The notes under the pieces were generated by a model that searched no databases, was not told the origin of the DNA, and saw nothing but the letters and a program-made list of their open reading frames with translations. DNA of 32,974 bases from a bacterium (lineage in GTDB: Bacteria; Bacteroidota; Ignavibacteria; Kapaibacteriales; UBA2268), in contig JAUHXN010000001.1 of the NCBI GenBank assembly GCA_030426865.1, positions 1-32,974 on the forward strand, read 5' to 3'. The position numbers and the translations under genes are program-made. This document shows, one piece after another, positions 14,335 to 23,526 of this stretch. The stretch's first letter is position 1; every line of letters starts with the position of its first letter.

Positions 14335-16992
14335 TTACTCTACAAACACTTTGAATAATTTGTTTTTATATTTGTTGCTTATGCTTAGATAATACAAACC
14401 ATTAGCAATATTATTGATATCAAATGTATTGAAATATACCTCAGTATTTTTCTCTATTACAATTCTCTTAACTACTCTACCCATATAATCTATTAATTCT
14501 AAATCGTAAATACCTCGGAAATCTCCACTACTTTCAAAAGTAATGTTCTTCGCAGATATAGTTATATTTGCGTCACTTTCTATAATAAAATCAATTTGTC
14601 TATATTCTTGAACACAGATTTCATTTGTAATCAAAGACCCATTCTCAATTTCAAAGTTATAATTTGTTGTGGTATCTAAAACTATTATTGCTGTAGAATC
14701 AATATTAGCTAACAAAACGGTACCAATCAAACTTCCAATTTTAACTCTACTATTTGTTACTAATTGATTTTCTTTATATCTGAATCTAACATTGGTATTC
14801 TCGCTATCTTCCCATTTATTCATCAGATTTATACCTTCAACTCTTTCTATATAATACTTACTTTTAAGAAGGGAAATAGTTGCTTCAAAACTTAAACTGT
14901 CTATATTTTCTAAACAAGAAGTTGTTAAATAGATAGGGATTTCAAAATTTCTTTCTCCTATATTTGCTTTCAAATGCGGAATTTCCAATCTGAATGACGA
15001 ACTTTTGATATTGATTTTTATCGGTATCTCAATCACTTTGTAGCATTCTGAATAAATAAAGATTTCTAACGTATCATTTATTATTCCAACATATGAATTA
15101 TCGAAGATTAAGTTTATATTTTTATTGAAACTTCCATTAATATAAGCACCAATTAGAGCTGGTTCATTCGTAACAGTGATTTGGTTTCCTTTCCGAAATT
15201 TCACACTATCGACTCTTAGTTCAAAATCTGATTTAATTGGAAAAATAATAGATTCTATTTGTTGTATTCCGCGGCATACTGTTATTTCAGAAGTTGTATC
15301 TGCATTAAATTCAATTTTTGGAATCTCTATTCTATATTCAGTAATGCCACTACAGCCGCTGTTTGAAGATACTTCTACATTCAATAATCCTAGTTGTGTT
15401 ACAATAACAGTGTCTTCATTACCCAATTGAGTTTTGGTATTTGTTATTGGGTCAGTTATAAACCAATTATAATTATCGTATTTTTCTTTAGTTGTGAACT
15501 TTATCTCTTCAAAAGGATTGCTACATAGGTTCAATTCTTGTGGGCTTACTAATACAATTTCTGGGGTATAGCCATCATATACTTCAATCTCAAATGTGTC
15601 ATTGAAAATTTGGTTACAACTTCTGAAATTATAGAAGTAAGATCCAGCATCATCTTTGCTGATTATGTCGAACAGCAAATCTTTTGAATATACTCTTTCG
15701 CCATTAGACTTTACCCAAGTATGATCACCGCAAGGGTCATCTATTCCTTCGACAATGGCTTGGCTATTTACACAAAATTGTAGCTTATCGAGTAATCGGT
15801 CAAACACTGTATAAGGTTGTGGCTCAGCAAGAAAGTTCGTAGGTATATTCTGAAAATGTGGTGCATTAATCCTATTATCTGTCAAAGCCAACCCCAAATG
15901 TTGGTAACCCACATAGGGGGCTTCAGAATTTGGACAATTAATTACTCCGAGAAAAGTACTGTCCTTCCTACCCGTGTAATTGTATAGATATTTTATATAT
16001 AATCGATTATTGGGTGCCAATTGGAATTCCCAAAACAAACAATCAGCACAAGAGGATTCTGAACTCCATATTATTTTCATTGAGTTAAGAAAAAAATCTT
16101 TATCACCCCAATTTTTTAAATCGAACTGATGAATTATATGTTTTTGATACCCACTTTGTGTATAAAACTTCGTGCCATCTTGAGAAAAATCAAACCTACC
16201 TCGAATGCTGTAATTCAACTCTTTATCAAGCTCTAAATCAAATAATTTTGTTACCTCGCCATTTGAGTTGTCGAAGTCAAAGAATTTGAACTTACATGCG
16301 TGATGGTTCATTATCAACTTATCTCCTTGGGGTGAGAACTTAACAAGAAAGCCAGCAAATAAACTTTGTTCATTTAAAGTGTCTAAATTGTCAAAAGTTT
16401 TTTTAATAATTCGTTCGTCTGCGAAAAGTTGAGTTATATGAATGAAGTTTGGGTTTGAAATTAAAGTAGCTAAATAATAACTTTTTTTGTCTTGACTAAT
16501 AGTAGCGGTGAGTAAATATCTCGACATATCTTTCTCTATCAGTGTCTCTGTTTTAATAGTTGTACTACCAGAACTATTATCTATTTTTATATAATTAAGT
16601 GTACCAGTTTTCTCATAGTCTATTGCAGAGACATAAACATAATAATAAATATCATCTGAATAGAATGGTAATACTATAGATTCAATACCAGTTCTTGCCT
16701 CCTGATTATCAAAATTATGCTCGAATAATACTACATCATTACTATCACGAATTACAATTTTCTTATCGTAGTTATCAAAACTAAAAAGTAAATCGCCATT
16801 TTCATCAGTTAAAACATCAGTATTCTGATATCCAATTTCTTTTTTTGAATCGTCTGTTTTGATTTCATATTGGCATTCTTCTTTTCCAAATTCAATCTGT
16901 GTTTCCCTATCGAATTGCCATATTGAAAACGGTTTGGATGAAAATAGATTAATTGAATTTAAAAAGAGTAAAGTAATAATTAGAGATTTCAT
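14335..16992 (-). CDS. Large T9SS-secreted protein, propeller plus Ig/cohesin-like
   Basis: An 885-residue exported protein. After the signal peptide (about 1-19) the first 400 residues look like a beta-propeller of the kind found in gliding-motility-associated T9SS proteins. The typical last blade is visible: WEFQLAPNNRLYIKY, then LGVINCPN and GYQHLGLAL. The middle (about 400-700) has Ig/PKD-like beta domains with cysteine pairs. About 670-780 resembles a cohesin-like fold (FEIPIYLTTSC, then LSFEATISLL). The end is a T9SS sorting domain with YDLELIDYMGRVVKRIVI, GLYYLSISNK and a terminal KLFKVFVE. Probably a surface protein. It lies 156 bp downstream of the triple-caspase gene on the same strand, but a strong terminator separates them. 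Confidence 0.78.
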   Translation of the reverse strand: MKSLIITLLFLNSINLFSSKPFSIWQFDRETQIEFGKEECQYEIKTDDSKKEIGYQNTDVLTDENGDLLFSFDNYDKKIVIRDSNDVVLFEHNFDNQEARTGIESIVLPFYSDDIYYYVYVSAIDYEKTGTLNYIKIDNSSGSTTIKTETLIEKDMSRYLLTATISQDKKSYYLATLISNPNFIHITQLFADERIIKKTFDNLDTLNEQSLFAGFLVKFSPQGDKLIMNHHACKFKFFDFDNSNGEVTKLFDLELDKELNYSIRGRFDFSQDGTKFYTQSGYQKHIIHQFDLKNWGDKDFFLNSMKIIWSSESSCADCLFWEFQLAPNNRLYIKYLYNYTGRKDSTFLGVINCPNSEAPYVGYQHLGLALTDNRINAPHFQNIPTNFLAEPQPYTVFDRLLDKLQFCVNSQAIVEGIDDPCGDHTWVKSNGERVYSKDLLFDIISKDDAGSYFYNFRSCNQIFNDTFEIEVYDGYTPEIVLVSPQELNLCSNPFEEIKFTTKEKYDNYNWFITDPITNTKTQLGNEDTVIVTQLGLLNVEVSSNSGCSGITEYRIEIPKIEFNADTTSEITVCRGIQQIESIIFPIKSDFELRVDSVKFRKGNQITVTNEPALIGAYINGSFNKNINLIFDNSYVGIINDTLEIFIYSECYKVIEIPIKINIKSSSFRLEIPHLKANIGERNFEIPIYLTTSCLENIDSLSFEATISLLKSKYYIERVEGINLMNKWEDSENTNVRFRYKENQLVTNSRVKIGSLIGTVLLANIDSTAIIVLDTTTNYNFEIENGSLITNEICVQEYRQIDFIIESDANITISAKNITFESSGDFRGIYDLELIDYMGRVVKRIVIEKNTEVYFNTFDINNIANGLYYLSISNKYKNKLFKVFVE

Positions 16993-17101
16993 AACTTTTC
17001 CTGCTAACTTTTAATATTGTATTTTCATATTAAAAGATAAGGATGAAAATAGTTACATAAAAGGTGGAAATATTAGTTTAAGTCCTATGGCACATTGAAA
17101 C

Positions 17102-17131
17102 AAAAATGGGTTAGTAATATACTAACCCATT
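17102..17131 (-). terminator. Strong terminator of the triple-caspase gene
   Basis: A perfect 12-bp palindromic stem, AATGGGTTAGTA (17105-17116) with TACTAACCCATT (17120-17131), and a three-base loop. On the minus strand a T-run follows (complement of A at 17102-17106). It lies 17 bp after the stop codon. Confidence 0.85.
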
Positions 17132-17148
17132 AGATATTGTTTCTCAAT

Positions 17149-20100
17149 TTATTCTTTCACAAGCTTAATAGTCTTGATACCACTTTCAGAAACCAATCTA
17201 CAATAGTAAGTTCCACTAGGGTACTTAGACCCATCTAGATTAACGCTGAATGTACCTACACCATAGTCTTTAGTATTGATAAAATCGAATCTTCTACCTG
17301 TGATATCCACTACTTCTATAGAGAATGATTCTGGCTTATCGAGGTTAAACTCGAAGTTCATCACGTTCTTGAATGGATTTGGTCCATATTCAACGTTGTT
17401 GATTAGAAATTTGCTGTCAACATTGTTAGTACCTTGAGGTACTATTATTCCAGCTACCCAATCACTAAAATGGTCTGTATTGCCACATAAGACCGTATTG
17501 TCGTTCTTATTATGAACAGAAGGGTACTGTGGCTTCCATTCGTCGTTTTCGTCCTCTCTCCAGCACATTCCGATTAAATTAGGTAATTCTGGAATTAATT
17601 TCTCATATTGTGCTCTCAATTGGAAAATCAAATCAACACTAAAATCCTTGTTAATTCCACTTGATTTCAATGTCCACATCCTCGAACCAGAAAGTTCAAT
17701 TATTCTCTTATCAGTGAATGTGTGTTTTTTCTGATCAATTGACATTTTAGATTTGTATGTAAAGCCCAGCTCAGCACCGTCAACCCCTTGTACTAGTACA
17801 TCAGTCCCTTTGAATTTGATTTCTTGTTCAATATCGTTAATAGTTCCATTAGCAACTACAGTAATTGTTGGACATTGTAGAGTATCGATTTCTTTTTGCT
17901 GTTCTATTACCCAATCATAAGCTTCACCAAAATCAACATGATCGTCATTATTTTCATCAGCATCTGATTCACCATAGCATTTCAAGAAATGGTGAGAAAA
18001 TAATCCATAACCTTTTAGTTCATCTTCTGAAGGTCCCGCATACTCAGTATTTGCTAATTTCTTTTCATTGGCAGAAGTAACTACTGTGATATCAGAATCT
18101 TCGAATTGATCATCTTTTATGGCTTGTTTTGCCAAACCAGAGAAACAAGCATCTATAACAACGCAATTGTCATCTGCACCTATATCGCTTAGTTTTTTCA
18201 TCAGATCATCGTAGCTGAGCCAATCGGAAGTACTATCTCCTGTACACATTTTTCCATCATTGCTTCCGTGACCTGTGTAATAGAAATAGACCTTTTTGTA
18301 TTTACCTACCATACCTTCTAATATCGCGCATATACTATCCTTACCTATTCCTTTCTCTTGTCTTATATTATCGTCACCTAGTTGAGCGCCTAATTTTTCA
18401 CTAGTTAAGTTTTCCGCAAAGTCCTTTATATCACATTCAAAAGCTTCTTGTTGTCTAGCTTTTTTCTTATCTAAACCAGAAACCAAGATAGCACAAACGG
18501 AATCTTTACTTTCCCCTTCCACATTCTCTGTAATAGTACTTGGTACTTCGGGTCCAGAAGGATTATCTTTAGAACCATGTAACTGAACATCATCAGGAAA
18601 GCGTTTATCGCCAGTTTTACTTTCTAATACTGGGTACCAATTTGCATCTGTGGTGTTAAACTCTTCAGTCACAGGATTGTAAGTAAACAAAATAGTAGGA
18701 TGTTCGAATCTACTCAGAGGCTGCAAGTCAATCCAACCTACATACATTGGGTCAGTTATCGGTATTAAAAGCTCTGGTTGGTGCAAAGGATACATAAACC
18801 AATCTGCTGGAATAGGGATTGGGTCATAATATACTCTTACGTTCAATGGGTCAGAATCATAATATGATTGTGTTAGCGATTTTAATATAGCTTCAATATC
18901 TAATGAGGTAGTATCACGAGTATCATCGACAAAACCTTGTGGGTTTTGAGTTGTATTTATACTATCGCTACCATAAGTTGGGTTTTGATTTCTTACCCAA
19001 TCAAATGCTTCTTGGAAAGTGATAATCGAGTCCTTATCCTTATTGGCTAATGAATCTGTACTACATAACACAAAATTACGAGTGAAGTAACCTTGGCACC
19101 ATCTATTAGTTGTGTCAGTTGTTGATCTGTACCACACGTTTTTAGATGTTTTAGTAGAATCAGAAGCGGTGAATACACTTACTTTTCGTTTGCCTCTTGT
19201 AGTGTCATTTTTGGCAGCAGATACTGCTAATCCAGAATAACAAGCATCGAGTACCACAGTTATATCAGAGGCCTTCGTGCAGTAAAGTTCCATAAATAAT
19301 TCTTGATATGATAGCCAATGTTGCGAAGAGTCATTTGTACATATTTTTCCAGATTTAGAACCATGTCCAGCATAGAAGAAATATATTTTGCTATAATTCT
19401 CTTTCAATTTTTTTATTGCAGCTATTATTTCTGCTTTGGTTGCTTTATCTAGAACTTCTACATTTCCATCACCTAATTCTTCACCAACATTATTTTTCTG
19501 TAAGAACCATTTTATCCAATCTCTATCATAGTCAAAAGCACCTTGCATAGTAGAGTCGTTTCCAGTTACTATTATAGCACATACAGAATCTTGAGTTGGA
19601 TTAGGAACTGGTCCCGTTATATCCAATGGCGGTAATGGTGGTGGCAAAAATATAGGAGGTTCACCGATTAATATTGGTGGTGGAATAAGTGCAAAAGGAT
19701 CTGGATGCCACGTATTACCATCAATTACTGGAAACCAATTAACATCTTCTATTATCGGTTGATTAATATCATCACCAAAGAAGAGATATTGTACCGGTTT
19801 GGAATATTTACTTTGTGGATCCCAATCTAACATTATGAACCACGAATCGTCTACAAGAGTTGTACTATACTCATCGGTATCGAATGTTACTATATCCGTA
19901 CCTGCAGGTAGTAAAGTAGGGTAAGCATATCCTAATATCTTAGTGAGATCTAACTCACCATAATTTTCATTCAAATAGTCAGTTAACCAATTTTTAATTG
20001 ACTCTAATGTAATTCGCGAATCAGCAGTAAAAGATTGAGGATTTTGTCTTTTATTGAGTGAATCAGAACCAAACGTTGGATTTTGTTTCCTTGCCCAATC

Positions 20101-21504
20101 GAAAGCTTCTTTGAATGAAATAACGGTATCCTTGTCTGTGTTTGCCAAAGTGTCTTTACTACATTGGGTTATAGCTCTGGTAAAGAAACTCTCACACCAT
20201 TTTACATTAGTATCGGCAGTTAGATGATACCAAACTACTCTTGATGTTTTGTTGCTATCGGATGAAGTAAAAACTTCAACTTTCTTTCCTTTCTTATCCT
20301 TATTGTCTTCGGCTGCTTTTAGAGCAGTACCAGCATAACAAGCATCTACCACAACTACTATTTCTGTTGCGTCTGTTCCAAATAGATCCTTGAACAGTTC
20401 ATCATAAGTCATCCAATTTTTAGACGAGTCATTGGTACACATTCGCCCATCTTTGGCTCCGTGACCTGTGTAATAGAAGTATATTTTTTTATAGTTCTTC
20501 TTAAGCTCCTCTATGGCAGCTTTTATCTCAGCTTTTGTACCACCATTCAGACACTTTACATTATCATCAGAAAGTTCTTGCCCGTTACCATTCTTTTGAA
20601 GTATCCAGAGCAAATTCTTCTTGTCGTAGTCTAATGCAGATTGCAATACAGAATCTTTTCCAGTGACTATTATAGCACAAACCGAATCTGTCTTTTCTGT
20701 TGGAACTGGTACCTCGTAATCTATCTCTATAGTTTGAGAGAGAAATAGTGGTGGATCACCGAAAATAATTCCATCAGGATTAAATGGGTCAGGAACCCAT
20801 AACCAATCATCTACGTAAGGATACCAATTAACATCGTGAAAAATATGATCTTGACCTTCACTTAGTATCATATAAGTTACTGGCTTCTGGTATTTGGAAA
20901 CAATATCCCAATCAAGTAATACTAACCAAGAATCATATTCTAATGTAGTTGTAAATTCTTCGGTATCAAATGTTGTTAATACAGTCCCAGCTGGGTAAAA
21001 ATCCATTCCCATATAAGCATGTGTACTTTGAAGCTCCATTTGAGAAAAGTTCTCTGTCAAATACTGATCTACTTGACCAATTACAAAGTCCCTGTCGAAT
21101 GGAGGTAAAAGGAAAAACTGATGTTCTCCATAATTGTTAGTTAAGTTTTCATCGAATTCTTGTTGAGTATCGAACGCTAATACATACTCAGTATTAGGGT
21201 CCAAATTTAGATAGTCTAACGGGCCAAAATTAACTTGTGTTGTTTCACCCGCTTCAAGTGAATCTAAAGCTTCCTGCCTTTGGTCCATTACTTGTTGGTC
21301 ACTTGTTCTAATCAATGTCATCTGAAATTGAATCTGATAAACGCTGAAATTTGTATTCAGATTTTCATATTCAACTACTATATCTTCTTGATTTCCGTGA
21401 TGCAATTCATCAGGAAAGAAAGCAAATTTGAAACTCAGATCTCCAGCAGTAGAAATATTGAGAGAAAATAGCATAATTGCTAGAAGAGTAAATACCGTTC
21501 TCAT
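17149..21504 (-). CDS. T9SS-secreted protein with three caspase-like domains
   Basis: A 1451-residue exported multi-domain protein. It has a signal peptide (1-21), a CARDB-like beta domain (about 22-135), and three tandem units of about 365 residues. Each unit has a beta-rich part (with TTFDTEEF, DSWLVLLDWD, VNWYP in unit 1) and then a caspase-fold (peptidase C14-like) domain. The dyads are His348/Cys389 (TGHGAKDG, VDACYAG), His714/Cys755 (AGHGSKSG, LDACYSG) and His1079/Cys1120 (TGHGSNDG, IDACFSG); all three have the same His-to-Cys spacing of 41. Each is followed by an EF-hand-like acidic loop and EAFDW or EAYDW. A ZU5-like segment with DHFSDWVAGI (1344-1353) precedes a T9SS type A sorting domain (YGPNPFKN to the final LVKE). 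All three catalytic pairs are intact. It is probably a surface or released cysteine protease; substrate unknown. Confidence 0.92.
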   Translation of the reverse strand: MRTVFTLLAIMLFSLNISTAGDLSFKFAFFPDELHHGNQEDIVVEYENLNTNFSVYQIQFQMTLIRTSDQQVMDQRQEALDSLEAGETTQVNFGPLDYLNLDPNTEYVLAFDTQQEFDENLTNNYGEHQFFLLPPFDRDFVIGQVDQYLTENFSQMELQSTHAYMGMDFYPAGTVLTTFDTEEFTTTLEYDSWLVLLDWDIVSKYQKPVTYMILSEGQDHIFHDVNWYPYVDDWLWVPDPFNPDGIIFGDPPLFLSQTIEIDYEVPVPTEKTDSVCAIIVTGKDSVLQSALDYDKKNLLWILQKNGNGQELSDDNVKCLNGGTKAEIKAAIEELKKNYKKIYFYYTGHGAKDGRMCTNDSSKNWMTYDELFKDLFGTDATEIVVVVDACYAGTALKAAEDNKDKKGKKVEVFTSSDSNKTSRVVWYHLTADTNVKWCESFFTRAITQCSKDTLANTDKDTVISFKEAFDWARKQNPTFGSDSLNKRQNPQSFTADSRITLESIKNWLTDYLNENYGELDLTKILGYAYPTLLPAGTDIVTFDTDEYSTTLVDDSWFIMLDWDPQSKYSKPVQYLFFGDDINQPIIEDVNWFPVIDGNTWHPDPFALIPPPILIGEPPIFLPPPLPPLDITGPVPNPTQDSVCAIIVTGNDSTMQGAFDYDRDWIKWFLQKNNVGEELGDGNVEVLDKATKAEIIAAIKKLKENYSKIYFFYAGHGSKSGKICTNDSSQHWLSYQELFMELYCTKASDITVVLDACYSGLAVSAAKNDTTRGKRKVSVFTASDSTKTSKNVWYRSTTDTTNRWCQGYFTRNFVLCSTDSLANKDKDSIITFQEAFDWVRNQNPTYGSDSINTTQNPQGFVDDTRDTTSLDIEAILKSLTQSYYDSDPLNVRVYYDPIPIPADWFMYPLHQPELLIPITDPMYVGWIDLQPLSRFEHPTILFTYNPVTEEFNTTDANWYPVLESKTGDKRFPDDVQLHGSKDNPSGPEVPSTITENVEGESKDSVCAILVSGLDKKKARQQEAFECDIKDFAENLTSEKLGAQLGDDNIRQEKGIGKDSICAILEGMVGKYKKVYFYYTGHGSNDGKMCTGDSTSDWLSYDDLMKKLSDIGADDNCVVIDACFSGLAKQAIKDDQFEDSDITVVTSANEKKLANTEYAGPSEDELKGYGLFSHHFLKCYGESDADENNDDHVDFGEAYDWVIEQQKEIDTLQCPTITVVANGTINDIEQEIKFKGTDVLVQGVDGAELGFTYKSKMSIDQKKHTFTDKRIIELSGSRMWTLKSSGINKDFSVDLIFQLRAQYEKLIPELPNLIGMCWREDENDEWKPQYPSVHNKNDNTVLCGNTDHFSDWVAGIIVPQGTNNVDSKFLINNVEYGPNPFKNVMNFEFNLDKPESFSIEVVDITGRRFDFINTKDYGVGTFSVNLDGSKYPSGTYYCRLVSESGIKTIKLVKE
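17800..21087 (-). repeat. Three in-frame tandem units of about 1.1 kb
   Basis: The three caspase-containing units run approximately 19990-21087, 18895-19989 and 17800-18894. Periods from the catalytic His codons are 366 and 365 residues. Units 1 and 2 are closest overall; the beta part of unit 3 is the most divergent. Short DNA identities remain around the GHG motif in units 1 and 3. Confidence 0.75.
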
Positions 21505-21679
21505 AACACACCTCGAAATATATTTTAGACATTGGCACTTCCAAAGTATATTTTTTTTATAACATTTGCAAACTTTAGAATCTATATCTACTTGATAAAT
21601 AGAGATATACGGAGCTGTATCGCTTTATAATAGGGAGTTTGTAAGAATTTTGTTAAGTTAGAAAAAAAAAGGATTTGCA

Positions 21680-23137
21680 ATGCAGCTTACTAAATTGATA
21701 GAGAACTTAGATTATATAGAAGTAATTGGAAATATTGATATTACAATAAATAGTATTCAGTTTGATAGTAGAAAAATAGAAGATGGAGATGTATTTGTAG
21801 CTGTCAGAGGTACAGAGTCGGACGGTCACGATTATATAGAATCAGCTGTTAGTTTCGGTGCTAAAGTGATTATTTGCGAAGAAAAACCAAAAATTTTATA
21901 TGATAATGTTACATTTATAATAGTAGAAAAAGCAAGAAAAGCATTAGCAAGAATAAGTGCAAACTACTACCATAATCCTTCTAACGAAGTACGTATAGTT
22001 GGAGTAACTGGAACTAACGGTAAAACAACAGTAACATTTCTCATCAGTAAACTTCTTGGTAAACTCGGATATAAGTCTGCTATTATAGGCACCACAGGTA
22101 TTTATATAGGTGATGAAAAATTAGATGCTACTCATACTACTCCTGATCCAATTAATACGAACAAAGTACTACGCGAAGTAGCCGACAAGGGTATAGAATA
22201 TGTAGTTATGGAAGTTTCTTCGCACGCATTGGAGCAAAACAGAGCCGATTATATTGACTTTGATTTGGCAATATTTACTAATATAACACATGATCATCTC
22301 GATTATCATCGAACATTTGAAGCTTATTCAGAGGCTAAGAAGTTGCTCTTTGATAATTTGAAAAGCTCTGCTAATGCAATAGTAAATGTGGACGATGCTG
22401 GATATAAAGTAATGATAGATGATACGCAAGCCAAAGTTTCAAAAGTAGGTTGGGATGTTGATGCAGATTACAAGATAATGAATGAGGAGTTTGATCACAC
22501 AGGTAGCAATTTTATTATAGAAGATAGTGGAACCGAAATAAAAATCCACTCACCTTTAGTAGCTCAATTCAACATAATTAACCTCTCACTTTCATTAGTT
22601 GCAGTTTCTAAACTTTGTGAAGTAGATTTGAATAAACTCACTAGCGATTTGTCTTATATATCTTCTGCTCCAGGTAGAATGGAGCGAGTACCATTGGTCA
22701 ATGGAGCAATAGCAATTATAGATTATGCACATACTCCAGATGCATTAGAGAAAGCAGGAAAAGCATGCAAAGAGCTTATAGTGGGTGATGCTAAGCTACT
22801 GATAGTGTTCGGTTGCGGAGGTGATAGAGATAAAACTAAGCGTCCTCTAATGGCTGCCGCTTCAGAGAAATATGCCGATAAAGTAATAGTAACAGACGAC
22901 AACCCTCGTACTGAAGAAAGAGATAAAATATTCGAAGACATTGAAAAAGGGTTTACTAAACCCGGAAGTTATATGATAATAAAAGATAGAGCTGAAGCTA
23001 TAAAAGATGCCGTTCGAATATCTAATTCGGGTGACATAATACTAATAGCTGGGAAAGGCCACGAAGATTATCAAATAATAGGAACACAGAAAATCCACTT
23101 CAATGATAAAGAGGTAGTACTTAACGTCAGAATTTGA
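21680..23137 (+). CDS. murE: UDP-MurNAc-tripeptide synthetase MurE
   Basis: A 485-residue Mur ligase that adds the third peptide residue to UDP-MurNAc-L-Ala-D-Glu in cytoplasmic peptidoglycan synthesis. It has an N-terminal UDP-binding domain (FDSRKIEDGDVFVAVRG, 28-44), the ATP loop GVTGTNGKTTV (108-118), TTPDP (153-157), EVSSHALEQNR (178-188), HDHLDYH (204-210), the carbamylated-lysine region YSEAKKLLF, and GKGHEDYQIIG near the end. DNPR at 407-410 is the signature of meso-diaminopimelate specificity. The gene stands alone: no ftsI, murF or mraY is beside it, although murE usually lies in the dcw cluster. The ATG follows AAAAAAAAAGGATTTGCA. Confidence 0.97.
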   Translation: MQLTKLIENLDYIEVIGNIDITINSIQFDSRKIEDGDVFVAVRGTESDGHDYIESAVSFGAKVIICEEKPKILYDNVTFIIVEKARKALARISANYYHNPSNEVRIVGVTGTNGKTTVTFLISKLLGKLGYKSAIIGTTGIYIGDEKLDATHTTPDPINTNKVLREVADKGIEYVVMEVSSHALEQNRADYIDFDLAIFTNITHDHLDYHRTFEAYSEAKKLLFDNLKSSANAIVNVDDAGYKVMIDDTQAKVSKVGWDVDADYKIMNEEFDHTGSNFIIEDSGTEIKIHSPLVAQFNIINLSLSLVAVSKLCEVDLNKLTSDLSYISSAPGRMERVPLVNGAIAIIDYAHTPDALEKAGKACKELIVGDAKLLIVFGCGGDRDKTKRPLMAAASEKYADKVIVTDDNPRTEERDKIFEDIEKGFTKPGSYMIIKDRAEAIKDAVRISNSGDIILIAGKGHEDYQIIGTQKIHFNDKEVVLNVRI

Positions 23138-23152
23138 AGTTGAGAAAATAAT

Positions 23153-23515
23153 CTACAACTTCTTCAAATCCTTATGAGTGTATTCGTTTTCTGTGTTGCC
23201 AGTATTGAGAGTGCTTATTGGCTCAAAAAGTAACACATGAGCTTCTTCTTCGGATATTGGGCTATGATCTATTCCCTTCGGTATTACTATGAATTCACCC
23301 TCACCAATAGTCTTAGTGGTATCTTCGAATTCTATTTGTATCTCACCTTTGATGACTAAGAACATCTCGTCTTCGTCGTTGTGTTTGTGCATAGGGAATT
23401 TCCCTTTGAACTTCGCGGCTTTTACGTGCTGACCGTTCAGCTCGCCAACTATGTGGGGTTGCCAATACTCTTTTATCTGTGAGAAGATTTCATTTAGCTT
23501 TTTAACTTCTATCAT
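23153..23515 (-). CDS. Cupin-domain protein
   Basis: A 120-residue single-domain cupin. Cupin motif 1 is seen as FPMHKHNDEDEMFLVIKGE (His at two positions and Glu as metal ligands, Gly at the end) and motif 2 as PKGIDHSPISEEEA. The fold binds a metal and a small ligand; members include dioxygenases, isomerases and sensors, and the function cannot be told from sequence. It lies 11 bp downstream of the GT-C-like membrane protein gene on the same strand and is convergent with murE (15-bp gap). Confidence 0.85.
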   Translation of the reverse strand: MIEVKKLNEIFSQIKEYWQPHIVGELNGQHVKAAKFKGKFPMHKHNDEDEMFLVIKGEIQIEFEDTTKTIGEGEFIVIPKGIDHSPISEEEAHVLLFEPISTLNTGNTENEYTHKDLKKL

Positions 23516-23526
23516 TTTCTACCTCT

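Noticed and set aside
17149..21504. Gingipain (C25) or legumain (C13) identity of the triple protease
   Set aside because: GHG and DACxxG fit C14-like caspase-fold peptidases best; the flanking motifs of C25 and C13 are not seen. A profile search would settle it.
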